Shown here: in pieces, positions 30,282 through 39,227 of the stretch
Numbering within the stretch: the first letter of the stretch is position 1
Layout: each line of letters starts with the position of its first letter
Assembly: GCF_023914155.1 (NCBI RefSeq)
Contig: NZ_JAMWYS010000032.1
Span: forward strand, 56,704-120,703
Reading direction: 5' to 3'
Origin: Solitalea agri
GTDB lineage: Bacteria > Bacteroidota > Bacteroidia > Sphingobacteriales > Sphingobacteriaceae
Length of the DNA: 64,000 nucleotides
Translations under genes and position numbers: made by a program
The notes under the pieces: generated by a model
What the model saw: only the letters and a program-made list of their open reading frames with translations
Databases searched by the model: none
What the model was told of the DNA's origin: nothing

Positions 30282-32396
30282 GTGAGTGAACAACTGAAAG
30301 TTGCCTTAATTGGCAATCCTAATACCGGAAAATCAACTTTATTTAATGATCTTACAGGATTAAACCAAAAAGTAGGGAATTTTCCGGGCGTTACCGTTGA
30401 TAAAAAAACGGGAAATGCAAAGCTTCCCAATGGTCACTCTGTTGAAATCATTGACCTTCCAGGGATTTATAGTCTTTATGCCAAATCTCGCGACGAACAA
30501 ATTGCTTTTGAAGTTTTATATGATCGTAAAGGAAAATTAAGGCCAGACCTAGTTATTGTTGTTGCTGATGCTTCTAATTTAAAACGTAATCTCCTCCTTT
30601 ATACTCAGGTTGCCGATTTAAATATCCCGGTAATTTTGGTGCTCAATATGATTGATGTTGCCGAAAGTAATGGGCTGAAAATCGATATTAATAAACTGTC
30701 AAATAAATTAGGGATACGAGTTGTTGCGGTAAACGCCCGTCAAAACAAAGGCGTTGACGAGCTGAAACAAGCTATTGCTGATGCAACGCGAGTGGCTACT
30801 CAGTTAAGAACGATTAAAGTTGAAGAACTTGCTCCTGAACTTATTGGAGAGATAAGTGAAAAATTTGCAGTAAGCAGTCCTTATGAAGCGCTCCAATTAG
30901 CTCATCAGCATGAAAACCTCTCGAGTTTAAGTTCTGAGCAAAGTGACCTTATTGAATCTCTCGAACAAAAGCATTCGTTTCACTCTTCAAGTAATCAGGC
31001 TAAAGAAACTGTAGCCCGATATAATTTCATCAACGATCTATTGTTCGATTGTGTTAAGCAAGATGAGTCGGCGGCCGGAGAAACATTTAGCAATAGAATC
31101 GACAAGGTTTTAACGCACCGTTTCTTTGGACTAATCATTTTTGTTCTCATCCTCTTCCTGGTTTTTCAGTCTATTTTCACTTTTGCTGAGTATCCAATGT
31201 CGTTTATCGAAACATTGTTTTTAGATATCGAGCAAGGGCTTGCGAAAATACTTCCTGACGGCGTATTCACAAATTTGCTGATCAATGGCGTTGTAGCAGG
31301 TTTAAGTGGAGTGTTGGTTTTCCTGCCTCAAATTGTTATTCTTTTCTTCTTCATATCTGTTTTAGAAGACACCGGCTATATGGCAAGGGTCACCTTTATG
31401 ATGGATAAGTTGATGCGGAAAGTTGGTCTTAACGGTAAATCAGTAGTCCCATTAATCAGTGGTGTTGCTTGTGCTGTTCCGGCTATAATGGCTACACGTA
31501 CTATTGAGAGCTGGAAAGATAGAGTTATCACTATTTTGGTAACTCCCTTAATGAGTTGCTCGGCTCGATTACCTGTTTACACGCTTTTAATATCATTAGT
31601 TGTTCCTGAAACTAAAGTATTAGGTTTTTTAAGTCTGCAAGGGCTGGCTTTGTTGAGCATGTATCTTATTGGCTTTTTTGCCGCCATTGGAGCCGCCTGG
31701 GTGATGAAGCGTATTGTTCGTAGTCGCGAACGTGGTTATTTTATCATGGAGCTTCCGATCTATCGTATGCCTCGGTGGTCGCACATTGGCTTGCAGATGT
31801 ACGAAAAAGCAAAAACATTTGTCACCGAAGCAGGGAAGGTTATTATTGCTGTTTCGGTTATTCTTTGGGTTCTTTCAACCTATGGTCCTTCGGATTCGAT
31901 GAAAGCCATTGATACTAAATATGAAACCTTAGCGAAAACAACGAGTAACAATGCTAAACTTCTTGAACAGGAGAAAAGTGCAGAGAAACTGGAAGCTTCT
32001 TATGCCGGAATTTTAGGTCGAACAATTGAGCCTGTAATAAAACCTTTAGGTTACGACTGGAAAATCGGTATTGCTCTTATTACCTCATTTGCAGCTCGTG
32101 AAGTATTTGTTGGCACCATGGCGACCATTTATAGTGTGGAAGGAGAAGGAGATGACCTGGTCTCTGTACGTCAGAAATTAGCATCGGCTAAAAATCCGGA
32201 AACAGGCCTACCTGTGTTTACTGTGGCAACTGCCTTTTCGCTCATGCTTTTTTATGCCTTTGCCATGCAATGTGTTAGTACCATAGCGATTGTTTACCGT
32301 GAAACAAAAAGTATAAAATGGCCCCTGATTCAGTTGACATACATGACTGTGTTGGCTTATGTGGCTAGCTTAATTGCGTTTCAATTGCTTAAGTAA
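30282..32396 (+). CDS. feoB: Ferrous iron transport protein B
   Basis: This Fe(II) permease has an N-terminal GTPase domain and sits in the inner membrane. It has 704 residues and starts at GTG 30282 (MSEQLKVALIGNPN). G-protein motifs are GNPNTGKSTLFNDLTG (G1), FPGVTV (G2), DLPGIYS (G3) and LNMID (G4). The two gate segments are visible: LISGVACAVPAIMATRTI and ALITSFAAREVFVGTMATI. About eight membrane helices follow the G domain and a linker. It is co-transcribed with feoA. Confidence 0.96.
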   Translation: MSEQLKVALIGNPNTGKSTLFNDLTGLNQKVGNFPGVTVDKKTGNAKLPNGHSVEIIDLPGIYSLYAKSRDEQIAFEVLYDRKGKLRPDLVIVVADASNLKRNLLLYTQVADLNIPVILVLNMIDVAESNGLKIDINKLSNKLGIRVVAVNARQNKGVDELKQAIADATRVATQLRTIKVEELAPELIGEISEKFAVSSPYEALQLAHQHENLSSLSSEQSDLIESLEQKHSFHSSSNQAKETVARYNFINDLLFDCVKQDESAAGETFSNRIDKVLTHRFFGLIIFVLILFLVFQSIFTFAEYPMSFIETLFLDIEQGLAKILPDGVFTNLLINGVVAGLSGVLVFLPQIVILFFFISVLEDTGYMARVTFMMDKLMRKVGLNGKSVVPLISGVACAVPAIMATRTIESWKDRVITILVTPLMSCSARLPVYTLLISLVVPETKVLGFLSLQGLALLSMYLIGFFAAIGAAWVMKRIVRSRERGYFIMELPIYRMPRWSHIGLQMYEKAKTFVTEAGKVIIAVSVILWVLSTYGPSDSMKAIDTKYETLAKTTSNNAKLLEQEKSAEKLEASYAGILGRTIEPVIKPLGYDWKIGIALITSFAAREVFVGTMATIYSVEGEGDDLVSVRQKLASAKNPETGLPVFTVATAFSLMLFYAFAMQCVSTIAIVYRETKSIKWPLIQLTYMTVLAYVASLIAFQLLK

Positions 32397-32464
32397 ACCC
32401 TCAAATCACATTTGTTGATTTCTTTCCGTTTGTAGCCCGATTTTTTAGATAGATATTTAAGTGC

Positions 32465-33091
32465 TTGAGAGATAATAACGTGGATAAAGTAAGCATTCTT
32501 CAAAAATATATACCTGCTCCGGCTGCTCCTTTAATTGTTAAATGGATCGATCATTATCAGGCTGAATTAAAAATCAGCCGAAGCCGAAGCACTAAACTGG
32601 GAGATTACCGTCATCCGTTTGATGGTAAGGGCCATCGGATTTCAGTTAATTATAATCTTAATCAGTATTCTTTTTTAATTACGTTGGTTCATGAGTTTGC
32701 TCATTTGTTGACTTATAACCGACATAAAAATAAAGTGAAGCCGCATGGTGCTGAATGGAAAACCGCATTTCAGGAAATGATGAAGCCTTTCTTCGAAATG
32801 AAGATATTTCCGGGGGATGTTGAATCGGCGTTAGCAGCTTATATGCAAAATCCTGCCGCCTCCAGTTGCAGCGACATGAATCTGCTGCGGGTTCTTAAAA
32901 ACTACGATAAAAAGAAAGAGGATCTGTTGACAGTAGAAAAGCTGCCGTTTAATGCGTTGTTCGCGCTTCCTAATGGCCGGAAGTTTCAAAAACTCGACCT
33001 GATTCGAAAGCGTTATCGCTGCCTTGAACTTAGCACCAAACGAATGTATCTTTTTAACCCACTGGCAGAGGTTGTTAAGCTAGGGGAATAA
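32465..33091 (+). CDS. SprT-like zinc metallopeptidase domain protein
   Basis: This 208-residue protein has the SprT-like fold. The zinc-binding HExxH motif is in LITLVHEFAHLLTYNRHKN, with a third ligand likely in PHGAEWKTAFQEM. The eukaryotic relative SPRTN cleaves DNA-protein crosslinks; the bacterial role is not settled. The frame begins at a TTG at 32465. The C-terminal region has one CSDMN/RCLE cysteine pair but no obvious full zinc ribbon. It lies 68 bp downstream of feoB and converges with the following minus-strand gene with a 1-bp gap, leaving no room for a terminator. Confidence 0.85.
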   Translation: MRDNNVDKVSILQKYIPAPAAPLIVKWIDHYQAELKISRSRSTKLGDYRHPFDGKGHRISVNYNLNQYSFLITLVHEFAHLLTYNRHKNKVKPHGAEWKTAFQEMMKPFFEMKIFPGDVESALAAYMQNPAASSCSDMNLLRVLKNYDKKKEDLLTVEKLPFNALFALPNGRKFQKLDLIRKRYRCLELSTKRMYLFNPLAEVVKLGE

Positions 33092-33092
33092 G

Positions 33093-34031
33093 TTACTCCT
33101 GCTCCTCTTTGGCCGGAATTGGTGCTTCAATATCCAATACCACCCGCCAATAACCAGCATTTTCTTTCCGCCAAATACGCACATAGTTATATGAATTGAC
33201 AACCTGTTTGTCATTTACCAAAGTGGTTATCGCAACGATGCCAATCGTATAGCCAAGATCTCGGGAGGGTGCCGCATACACCTTTGTGCTTTTGTAATTG
33301 TACATTGCGGTTTGATCCAATAAAAATTTCATAGCTGCGGCTTTCCCTAAAATAGGAAGCGAATTGTTTCTCAACAGTCGTACTTCTCTACTCAGATATT
33401 CTTTATAAGAGCTTTCTGTTTTGTTAATATTTAAAGCCGAACAGTATAACTCATCGGTTGCCTTTAAAACTTCCATTGTGTTTTTTTGCTGTTCTTCAGC
33501 CACAAAATCAAAGGTTGAACGCTTCATGCCAAATGTCATCGGGTTGGCATAAGCAAATTGAGGAACAAAGGAAGGTTTTGAATGTGCTATGCCCAGGTCG
33601 ACCATTAGTTCCCATTTCTTTTTAGGTTTAATCCAGATAGAAACGTATTGCCCATAGTTTACATTGGTGACGCCATTGCTTTCATTTTTATATTCGAATG
33701 GCCCGGTAGTATAACCCAAGGTTTGATCATTTGAAACATCGGCAAAAACGGGCTCCCATGAGAGTATTCCATCAATTCCGTCAGGCAGTTGTTTGAAATA
33801 ATTCAGGCCATTTACTGGTTCAGGTCTGAATACAATACCGTCTTCATACAAAACGGACATAAACGAGGCTTTTATGCCTTTCTCAGCAGCCAATTGTGCA
33901 AATTGTTTTTCCCTGTCTGTCAGTTCTTTAATATAATCGGGTACACTTTGGCTAAAGCCGTTTGTAAAAGTTAAAAGTAGATTAAATACTATAAATAGGA
34001 TTTTAAAATAGCCTGAAGACGTCATTTTCAA
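33093..34031 (-). CDS. Secreted protein with two NTF2-like (DUF4440-type) domains
   Basis: I do not recognise a named gene. The 312-residue product has a signal peptide (ILFIVFNLLLTFTNGFSQ). Two similar halves follow: KQFAQLAAEKGIKASFMSVL...LGYTTGPFEYKN...GQYVSIWIKPKKKWELMVDLG and STKVYAAPSRDLGYTIG...NYVRIWRKENAGYWRVVLDI. The GYTTG/GYTIG and W-x-V/M-x-D patterns are those of NTF2-like SnoaL/DUF4440 domains, so an internal duplication is likely. It is probably periplasmic or secreted. There are no catalytic clues. It is divergent from the next hypothetical gene. Confidence 0.7.
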   Translation of the reverse strand: MKMTSSGYFKILFIVFNLLLTFTNGFSQSVPDYIKELTDREKQFAQLAAEKGIKASFMSVLYEDGIVFRPEPVNGLNYFKQLPDGIDGILSWEPVFADVSNDQTLGYTTGPFEYKNESNGVTNVNYGQYVSIWIKPKKKWELMVDLGIAHSKPSFVPQFAYANPMTFGMKRSTFDFVAEEQQKNTMEVLKATDELYCSALNINKTESSYKEYLSREVRLLRNNSLPILGKAAAMKFLLDQTAMYNYKSTKVYAAPSRDLGYTIGIVAITTLVNDKQVVNSYNYVRIWRKENAGYWRVVLDIEAPIPAKEEQE

Positions 34032-34129
34032 TGATTAAACATTTCTTTAGTAAAAATAATCTTAGCGATTAAAACTTCGCAAGAAATGTGATTAATTTCA
34101 TATATTAATTTATCATCTATTTTGAATAT

Positions 34130-34816
34130 ATGAAAAAGGTAGCATTTACTTTGGCGTGTGTTCTTTTTGCTATCAATATAACTGCCCAAGATTTGGACGG
34201 TTATCGGCTAAGTGGGGGTGCATACATATCACCTAAGGAGTATGTTTTATATCTTAAACTCCCTTTTTTCAAAGAAACTTTTCTCAAGGGGAAAATAACT
34301 ACTGCAAAAGGACGTGTTGTTACTCCAATTGATTTGAGGTTTGATATGTTCACAAATGAACTGCAATATTTATATAATAAGCGAGTATATCTGGTTAGCG
34401 AACCAGTTTCAGAATTTATATTGTTTGAACCCATTGGAGACAGTATTGTTGAATATAAATTCAGGAAATATCAACTTGAGAATCACGGAAAGGTAGAGCC
34501 GGTATTTTGCGAAGTTTTATACGACGGTAGCATAAAACTGCTAAAGTATGTCAAAAAAAGCGAAATGAATGTTTCCGAGATGACCCAAGCTACCACTAAG
34601 AAAACCTTTATTGATTATGAAGTGCTATATCTTCAACAAGAAGATAAGCCTTTGTTGAAGCTTGATAAAAATGTAAAAAACCTGTTGTCGTTAATCCCAT
34701 TTAATAAACAACAACAGGTTGAAGATTATATTAAGCTAAATAAAATAAAAATAAATAATAAAGAGCAGTTAACTAATGTACTTATCTTTTATGACAGCCT
34801 TAACCCAAAGTTTTAA
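34130..34816 (+). CDS. Secreted hypothetical protein
   Basis: This 228-residue protein with a signal peptide ([17 protein letters not shown]) is not one I recognise. After the signal it is beta-rich and hydrophilic ([40 protein letters not shown]), and its C-terminus contains a lysine-rich helix ([20 protein letters not shown]). The layout suggests a periplasmic or surface protein of a Bacteroidota-restricted family. Its stop overlaps the last 4 bp of cysS on the other strand (tail to tail). Confidence 0.65.
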   Translation: MKKVAFTLACVLFAINITAQDLDGYRLSGGAYISPKEYVLYLKLPFFKETFLKGKITTAKGRVVTPIDLRFDMFTNELQYLYNKRVYLVSEPVSEFILFEPIGDSIVEYKFRKYQLENHGKVEPVFCEVLYDGSIKLLKYVKKSEMNVSEMTQATTKKTFIDYEVLYLQQEDKPLLKLDKNVKNLLSLIPFNKQQQVEDYIKLNKIKINNKEQLTNVLIFYDSLNPKF

Positions 34817-36273
34817 ACCGTAGTCCAGCTTGTTCCTTCTTTACTATCTTTTAACTGATACCCAATTTCCAGAAGCTTGTTTCTGATAGCATCAGAAGTA
34901 GAATAGTCTTTATTGGCCTTGGCACTATTTCTTATGTCTATCAAAAGGTCAATTACTTTACCCACGTTATTAGTGGCGTGTTCTTCAGTTAACAGCCCGA
35001 AAATGTCGAATAAGAAATGTTGAAATAGATCTGTTAAGGTTATTAAATCAGTTTCAGTAATCGACTCGGTACCAGCCTTCACTGAATTGATGATTCTTAC
35101 ACCTTCAAAAAGTTCAGCTATTGCTACTGGAGTATTAAAATCATCATTCATCGCATTGTAGCACCTTTCTTTAAGCACATTAATATCAGAAGTTGAGCTA
35201 TCGGATGGTGTAAGTTGTTTCAAAACATCGTAAGCAGCCATCATCCGTTTAAAGCCCTTTTCCGAAGCGTCAAGTGCTTCATTAGAAAAATCGAGTGTGC
35301 TTCGATAATGCGCTTGTAACATGAAGAAGCGCACTACCATTGGTCCATAGCCTTTATCCAATAAAGGATGATCTCCTGTAAATAACTCATGCGGTAGAAA
35401 GCTATTGCCAAGTGATTTCGACATTTTTTGCCCATTAACAGTTAACATATTGGTGTGAATCCAATAATTTGCAGGATGTTTTCCGCAGAAGGCAATGTTT
35501 TGAGCTATTTCATTGGTGTGATGGGTTGGAATCAGGTCCATGCCACCCCCGTGAATATCAAATTGGGCTCCTAAATATTTATTGCTCATGGCCGAACATT
35601 CGAGGTGCCAGCCCGGGAATCCCATGCCCCATGGCGAAGGCCATTGCATTAAATGCTCAGGTTTAGCCTTAATCCATAGTGCAAAATCCAACTGGCCACG
35701 CTTTTCGTCCTGTCCGCCTAACTCACGGGTGTTATTTAGCAGGTCCTCTATATTGCGACCACTTAGGGCTCCATAATTTTTCTCTTTATTGTATTTCTCA
35801 ACATCAAAGTAAATGCTGCCATTTACTTCGTAAGCAAAACCGTTTTCGAGCATTTTACGGGTCATTTCAATTTGCTCAATGATATGGCCGGTTGCTGTAG
35901 GTTCAATGCTAGGAGGTAATGCATTAAATACTTCCATTACCTGACGAAATCCAACGGTGTATTTCTGCACAATTTCCATAGGCTCTACCTGTGCAAGTTT
36001 TGCTTTTTTAGAGATTTTGTCTTCTCCTTCATCGGCATCGCTTTCAAGGTGTCCTGCATCAGTAATATTTCTTACATAACGCACTTTGTAACCTAGATGG
36101 CTTAAATACCTGTAAATAATATCAAAAGAAATAAAAGTGCGACAGTTACCGAGATGAACATCACTGTAAACTGTAGGGCCACAAACGTACATTCCTACAA
36201 ACGGAGGATTTATAGCTTTAAATTCTTCTTTGCTCCGACTGAGCGTATTGTAAATATTCAGAGATTGCTGCAT
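34813..36273 (-). CDS. cysS: Cysteinyl-tRNA synthetase
   Basis: This enzyme charges tRNA(Cys) with cysteine. It is a class I synthetase of 486 residues. The HIGH-equivalent is in [18 protein letters not shown], whose Cys is also a zinc ligand. The KMSKS loop is in [12 protein letters not shown]. Other signatures are [32 protein letters not shown] and [20 protein letters not shown]. It starts at ATG 36273. A candidate TAATTTTG -7 box lies 35 nt upstream. The gene is monocistronic. Confidence 0.97.
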   Translation of the reverse strand: MQQSLNIYNTLSRSKEEFKAINPPFVGMYVCGPTVYSDVHLGNCRTFISFDIIYRYLSHLGYKVRYVRNITDAGHLESDADEGEDKISKKAKLAQVEPMEIVQKYTVGFRQVMEVFNALPPSIEPTATGHIIEQIEMTRKMLENGFAYEVNGSIYFDVEKYNKEKNYGALSGRNIEDLLNNTRELGGQDEKRGQLDFALWIKAKPEHLMQWPSPWGMGFPGWHLECSAMSNKYLGAQFDIHGGGMDLIPTHHTNEIAQNIAFCGKHPANYWIHTNMLTVNGQKMSKSLGNSFLPHELFTGDHPLLDKGYGPMVVRFFMLQAHYRSTLDFSNEALDASEKGFKRMMAAYDVLKQLTPSDSSTSDINVLKERCYNAMNDDFNTPVAIAELFEGVRIINSVKAGTESITETDLITLTDLFQHFLFDIFGLLTEEHATNNVGKVIDLLIDIRNSAKANKDYSTSDAIRNKLLEIGYQLKDSKEGTSWTTV

Positions 36274-36307
36274 TAGCGTTGTACTTTACTTCTTGGTTGA
36301 AACGACA

Positions 36308-36315
36308 CAAAATTA
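36308..36315 (-). promoter_or_regulatory. Candidate -7 box for cysS
   Basis: The minus strand reads TAATTTTG (TAnnTTTG), 34 nt upstream of the cysS start codon. Confidence 0.4.
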
Positions 36316-36415
36316 ACAATCTTTATGCCAACGAACTAGCGTTTAATTTCTCAAAAATGCTGAAATGACAATAAAAATAATGAATGTGTTCCGCTATTTA
36401 ACTAACAAATAACAC

Positions 36416-37528
36416 TTATTGTTTTATGATAATGTCGCTTCGTATAGGGAAATGATCTGACAATTTTTTTGCTGTGATCTTATAGGTTTTTGCCTCAAAA
36501 GTGTTGTCGAATAAAATAAAATCAATCTGAAAATTTGGAAAAGCTCCTCCATAGGTCTTTCCAAAACCAACCCCCCGCTGTGTAAAAGCACTGTTCAACC
36601 CTTCAGAAACTTTATGGAATGCATAGGATAAAGGAGTGTCATTAAAATCGCCACATAAAATTACAGGATAGGGGCTGCCTTGTACGGCCTCTGAAACCAG
36701 CTTAGCTTGAATGCTTCGACGCTCAAATGCTTTTTTTAGCATGCGGGCAATACGACGGGTTAAAACCGGATCAGTACTTAATGAATCCCGTACCTTTTGG
36801 TAATATTCGTAATCCTGTTGTTGGAAGCTAATAGATTGAAGATGGATGTTAAATACACGAATAATCCTTCCGTTTATCTCCAGATCGGCATAAACACATG
36901 TATTATCACTCTTGACTCCAGAAAACGGAATTTCTTTGCTGCTTTGAATTGGGTATTTAGAAAATATTGCTAATCCGGTTGATTCGTAGTCATCGCCAAT
37001 AATTCTTTTTACAAACACATTTCTAGTGCCCATAATTTTAAGAATACTGTCTTTTATATTGAATTTACCTTTGCGGCGACTATAAAACTCCTGAACACAT
37101 AAAATATCTGGATGTTCATTTTTTATAACCTCAATAATTTTATGCCTGGTTGAGTCATCGTTGCTTTTTTTATTAATAGGCCTGAAATAATGAGTGTTAT
37201 AGCTCATTATGCGGATAGCATTTTCAGGTTTTTTATTGATGTCGTAAGGGAAGTTTAATCCGAAACTGTTTTTATGGAAAGGCAGACCAATTAGAATGAC
37301 AATAAAAGACAGCCATGCCGGTCGACGCCACATTAACAGCCAGAAAAACAAGAAAAGGATATTAATAAGTAGTACAAAAGGGTACGCCAATCCAAAAAAA
37401 GCGATTGGCCAGAAATAAACCGGATCAATAAAAGGTGCCGAATAACAAATTAATAAGAAAACGGCAGCAACAAAGTTAGCGGTAACTACAAACTTATGGG
37501 TTAAACTACGTTTTTTCAGATGATTCAT
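36416..37528 (-). CDS. Endonuclease/exonuclease/phosphatase family protein with N-terminal membrane helices
   Basis: This 370-residue protein has three N-terminal membrane segments (FVVTANFVAAVFLLICYSAP, FFGLAYPFVLLINILFLFFW, AWLSFIVILIGLPF), then an EEP domain facing the periplasm or cytosol. Active-site blocks are MSYNTHYF, DILCVQEFYSRR, VILCGDFNDTPLSYAF and a terminal LSDHFPIRSDI. The superfamily cleaves phosphodiesters in nucleic acids, lipids or sugars; the substrate here is unknown. It overlaps the upstream rhomboid gene by 4 bp (ATGA-type coupling) and ends the mutL-rhomboid-rhomboid-EEP run. Confidence 0.85.
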   Translation of the reverse strand: MNHLKKRSLTHKFVVTANFVAAVFLLICYSAPFIDPVYFWPIAFFGLAYPFVLLINILFLFFWLLMWRRPAWLSFIVILIGLPFHKNSFGLNFPYDINKKPENAIRIMSYNTHYFRPINKKSNDDSTRHKIIEVIKNEHPDILCVQEFYSRRKGKFNIKDSILKIMGTRNVFVKRIIGDDYESTGLAIFSKYPIQSSKEIPFSGVKSDNTCVYADLEINGRIIRVFNIHLQSISFQQQDYEYYQKVRDSLSTDPVLTRRIARMLKKAFERRSIQAKLVSEAVQGSPYPVILCGDFNDTPLSYAFHKVSEGLNSAFTQRGVGFGKTYGGAFPNFQIDFILFDNTFEAKTYKITAKKLSDHFPIRSDIIIKQ

Positions 37529-38418
37529 TCTTTTTCCTGGCTGGCTCTGAACAAGGTTTCTTTCTCTTCTTTGGTTAATCCTTCATAGCCATGTTTAGAG
37601 ATCTTGTCGAGAATCCGGTCAATGATTTCTTGCTTATCTACTTGTTTTTTAACGTTCTTGCGGTCGTTTCCAGTATTTTTATAAGCCACTTTTAATTTAG
37701 GTTTTCGTTTAAAAAAATTCGCTATTTTTTTGCCTAAGGCACTAAATGGAGAGCCAAAATCACGGCCTTTATGCAGCTGTTTTATGTAAATAAAGCCGAG
37801 AATGGCTCCTCCTAAATGAGCAATATGGCCGCCGGCATTGCTACCGGTTATATTTATCAGGTCGAGTAAAACAAATAAGACTGCTATATATTTAAGTTTT
37901 ATCAATCCGAATAAAAACACCATAAGTTGATAGTCAGGCAGTAGGGTTGCCGTTGCGACAATAATGGCTAAGACACCAGCTGAAGCGCCCAAAGCCTGAG
38001 CTTTAGCAACAAACGGGTCATAAGCTGGTAACAAATTATATAAGGCAATAAATAATAAGCCGCCAGTTAGACCGCCAAGAATATAGATTATTGCAAATTT
38101 TTTCCCTCCCAGATATTCTTCAAGCAATTGTCCAAACCAATAAAGGCCAATCATATTAAATAGCAGGTGAAAAAAATCGGTATGTAAGAACATGTAGGTA
38201 AAAAGCGTCCAAGGACGTTTGATCAGTATATCTAACGATGCCGGAAGCATAGAATATTCCACCACCTTTGCCGAAATATTGATAGGGAGTTTAAAGACAA
38301 ACTCAACGGCAAAGATTAGTTTGATCACAAAAAAGACGAAAACGTTGATGGCGATAAACTGATGAAGTTTTCGTCTCGGACGGAATAGCACCTGTTTTAA
38401 CTCTTCAACTAAGCTCAT
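37525..38418 (-). CDS. Rhomboid family intramembrane serine protease (second copy)
   Basis: This 297-residue membrane protein has six to seven helices. The catalytic serine is in ALGASAGVLAII (GxSx) and the histidine in GGHIAHLGGAILGFIY. The rhomboid fold also shows HTDFFHLLFNMIGLYWFG (HxxxN loop). A basic cytosolic C-terminal tail of about 80 residues (FFKRKPKLKVAYKNTG, then DRILDKISKHGYEGLTKEEK) is a DUF6576-like extension seen in Bacteroidota rhomboids. It lies 2 bp after the first rhomboid gene and overlaps the EEP gene. The substrate is unknown. Confidence 0.9.
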   Translation of the reverse strand: MSLVEELKQVLFRPRRKLHQFIAINVFVFFVIKLIFAVEFVFKLPINISAKVVEYSMLPASLDILIKRPWTLFTYMFLHTDFFHLLFNMIGLYWFGQLLEEYLGGKKFAIIYILGGLTGGLLFIALYNLLPAYDPFVAKAQALGASAGVLAIIVATATLLPDYQLMVFLFGLIKLKYIAVLFVLLDLINITGSNAGGHIAHLGGAILGFIYIKQLHKGRDFGSPFSALGKKIANFFKRKPKLKVAYKNTGNDRKNVKKQVDKQEIIDRILDKISKHGYEGLTKEEKETLFRASQEKE

Positions 38419-38420
38419 GA

Positions 38421-39107
38421 TTAATAGTAAGAACCGGGTTTACGAATTTTCCAAACTTTTAATAATATGAATCCAAATAGCATGCCACCCAAGTGTGCAT
38501 AATGAGCAACATTGTCATTTGGATTATTCTGAACTGCATAAAATAATTCAAATGCACCATATGCTATTACGAGGTATTTAGCTTTAATCGGAAATAAAAA
38601 GTAAAGATACAACAGCATGTTAGGAAATAACATACCAAATGCAATCAAAATTCCAAATACAGCTCCTGATGCCCCTATTACCGGAGGGTAGGGGAGTTCT
38701 TGTGCAGAAACTATCCCCTGATGAATTGGAAAGAAAGTTCCTGCAACTGAATAAACCTGATAGCCCGTAATAATTGATTGAAGTAAAATTGCACCAATTG
38801 CCGTAAGCATATAATATGTTAAAAACCGTTTCGAACCCAAATAGTTTTCAATTGGTGGCCCGAAAACAAATACAGCGAACATATTAAAAAACAAATGCGT
38901 ACTACTGCCGTGTAAGAAAGCGTAAGTAAATAATTGCCAGATTCTGAAGTTGGGGGAATCAAAATAGAAGGCTGCTCCATTATGGGTAAGCCATCCATTC
39001 ATCATAGGATTTAACTGGGCCAGAAAACAAATCACATTAATAATTAAGATATTCTTAACTACGGGAGGTATCATTCCAAAAGCAGAAGGAGGTCTGTATT
39101 CACTCAT
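38421..39107 (-). CDS. Rhomboid family intramembrane serine protease (first copy)
   Basis: This 228-residue protein is a compact six-helix rhomboid. The catalytic Ser is in VIGASGAVFGILIAFG and the His in VAHYAHLGGMLFGFILL. The conserved loop YAFLHGSSTHLFFNMFAVFVFG precedes them. It starts at ATG 39107 (MSEYRPPSAFGMIPPV). The neighbouring rhomboid is a diverged paralogue with an added C-terminal tail, so this pair is an old tandem duplication. It lies 120 bp downstream of mutL in the same direction. Confidence 0.92.
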   Translation of the reverse strand: MSEYRPPSAFGMIPPVVKNILIINVICFLAQLNPMMNGWLTHNGAAFYFDSPNFRIWQLFTYAFLHGSSTHLFFNMFAVFVFGPPIENYLGSKRFLTYYMLTAIGAILLQSIITGYQVYSVAGTFFPIHQGIVSAQELPYPPVIGASGAVFGILIAFGMLFPNMLLYLYFLFPIKAKYLVIAYGAFELFYAVQNNPNDNVAHYAHLGGMLFGFILLKVWKIRKPGSYY

Positions 39108-39227
39108 TTGCAGGGTAAAATTTTCTAATTAATGTATTACTCGTATTCCGAAGAGTTACCTAAATATTCAATAATTTAATCAAATAAATTCGAAATCTTA
39201 TTTCTATGAAAGGCTATTTCATCAAGA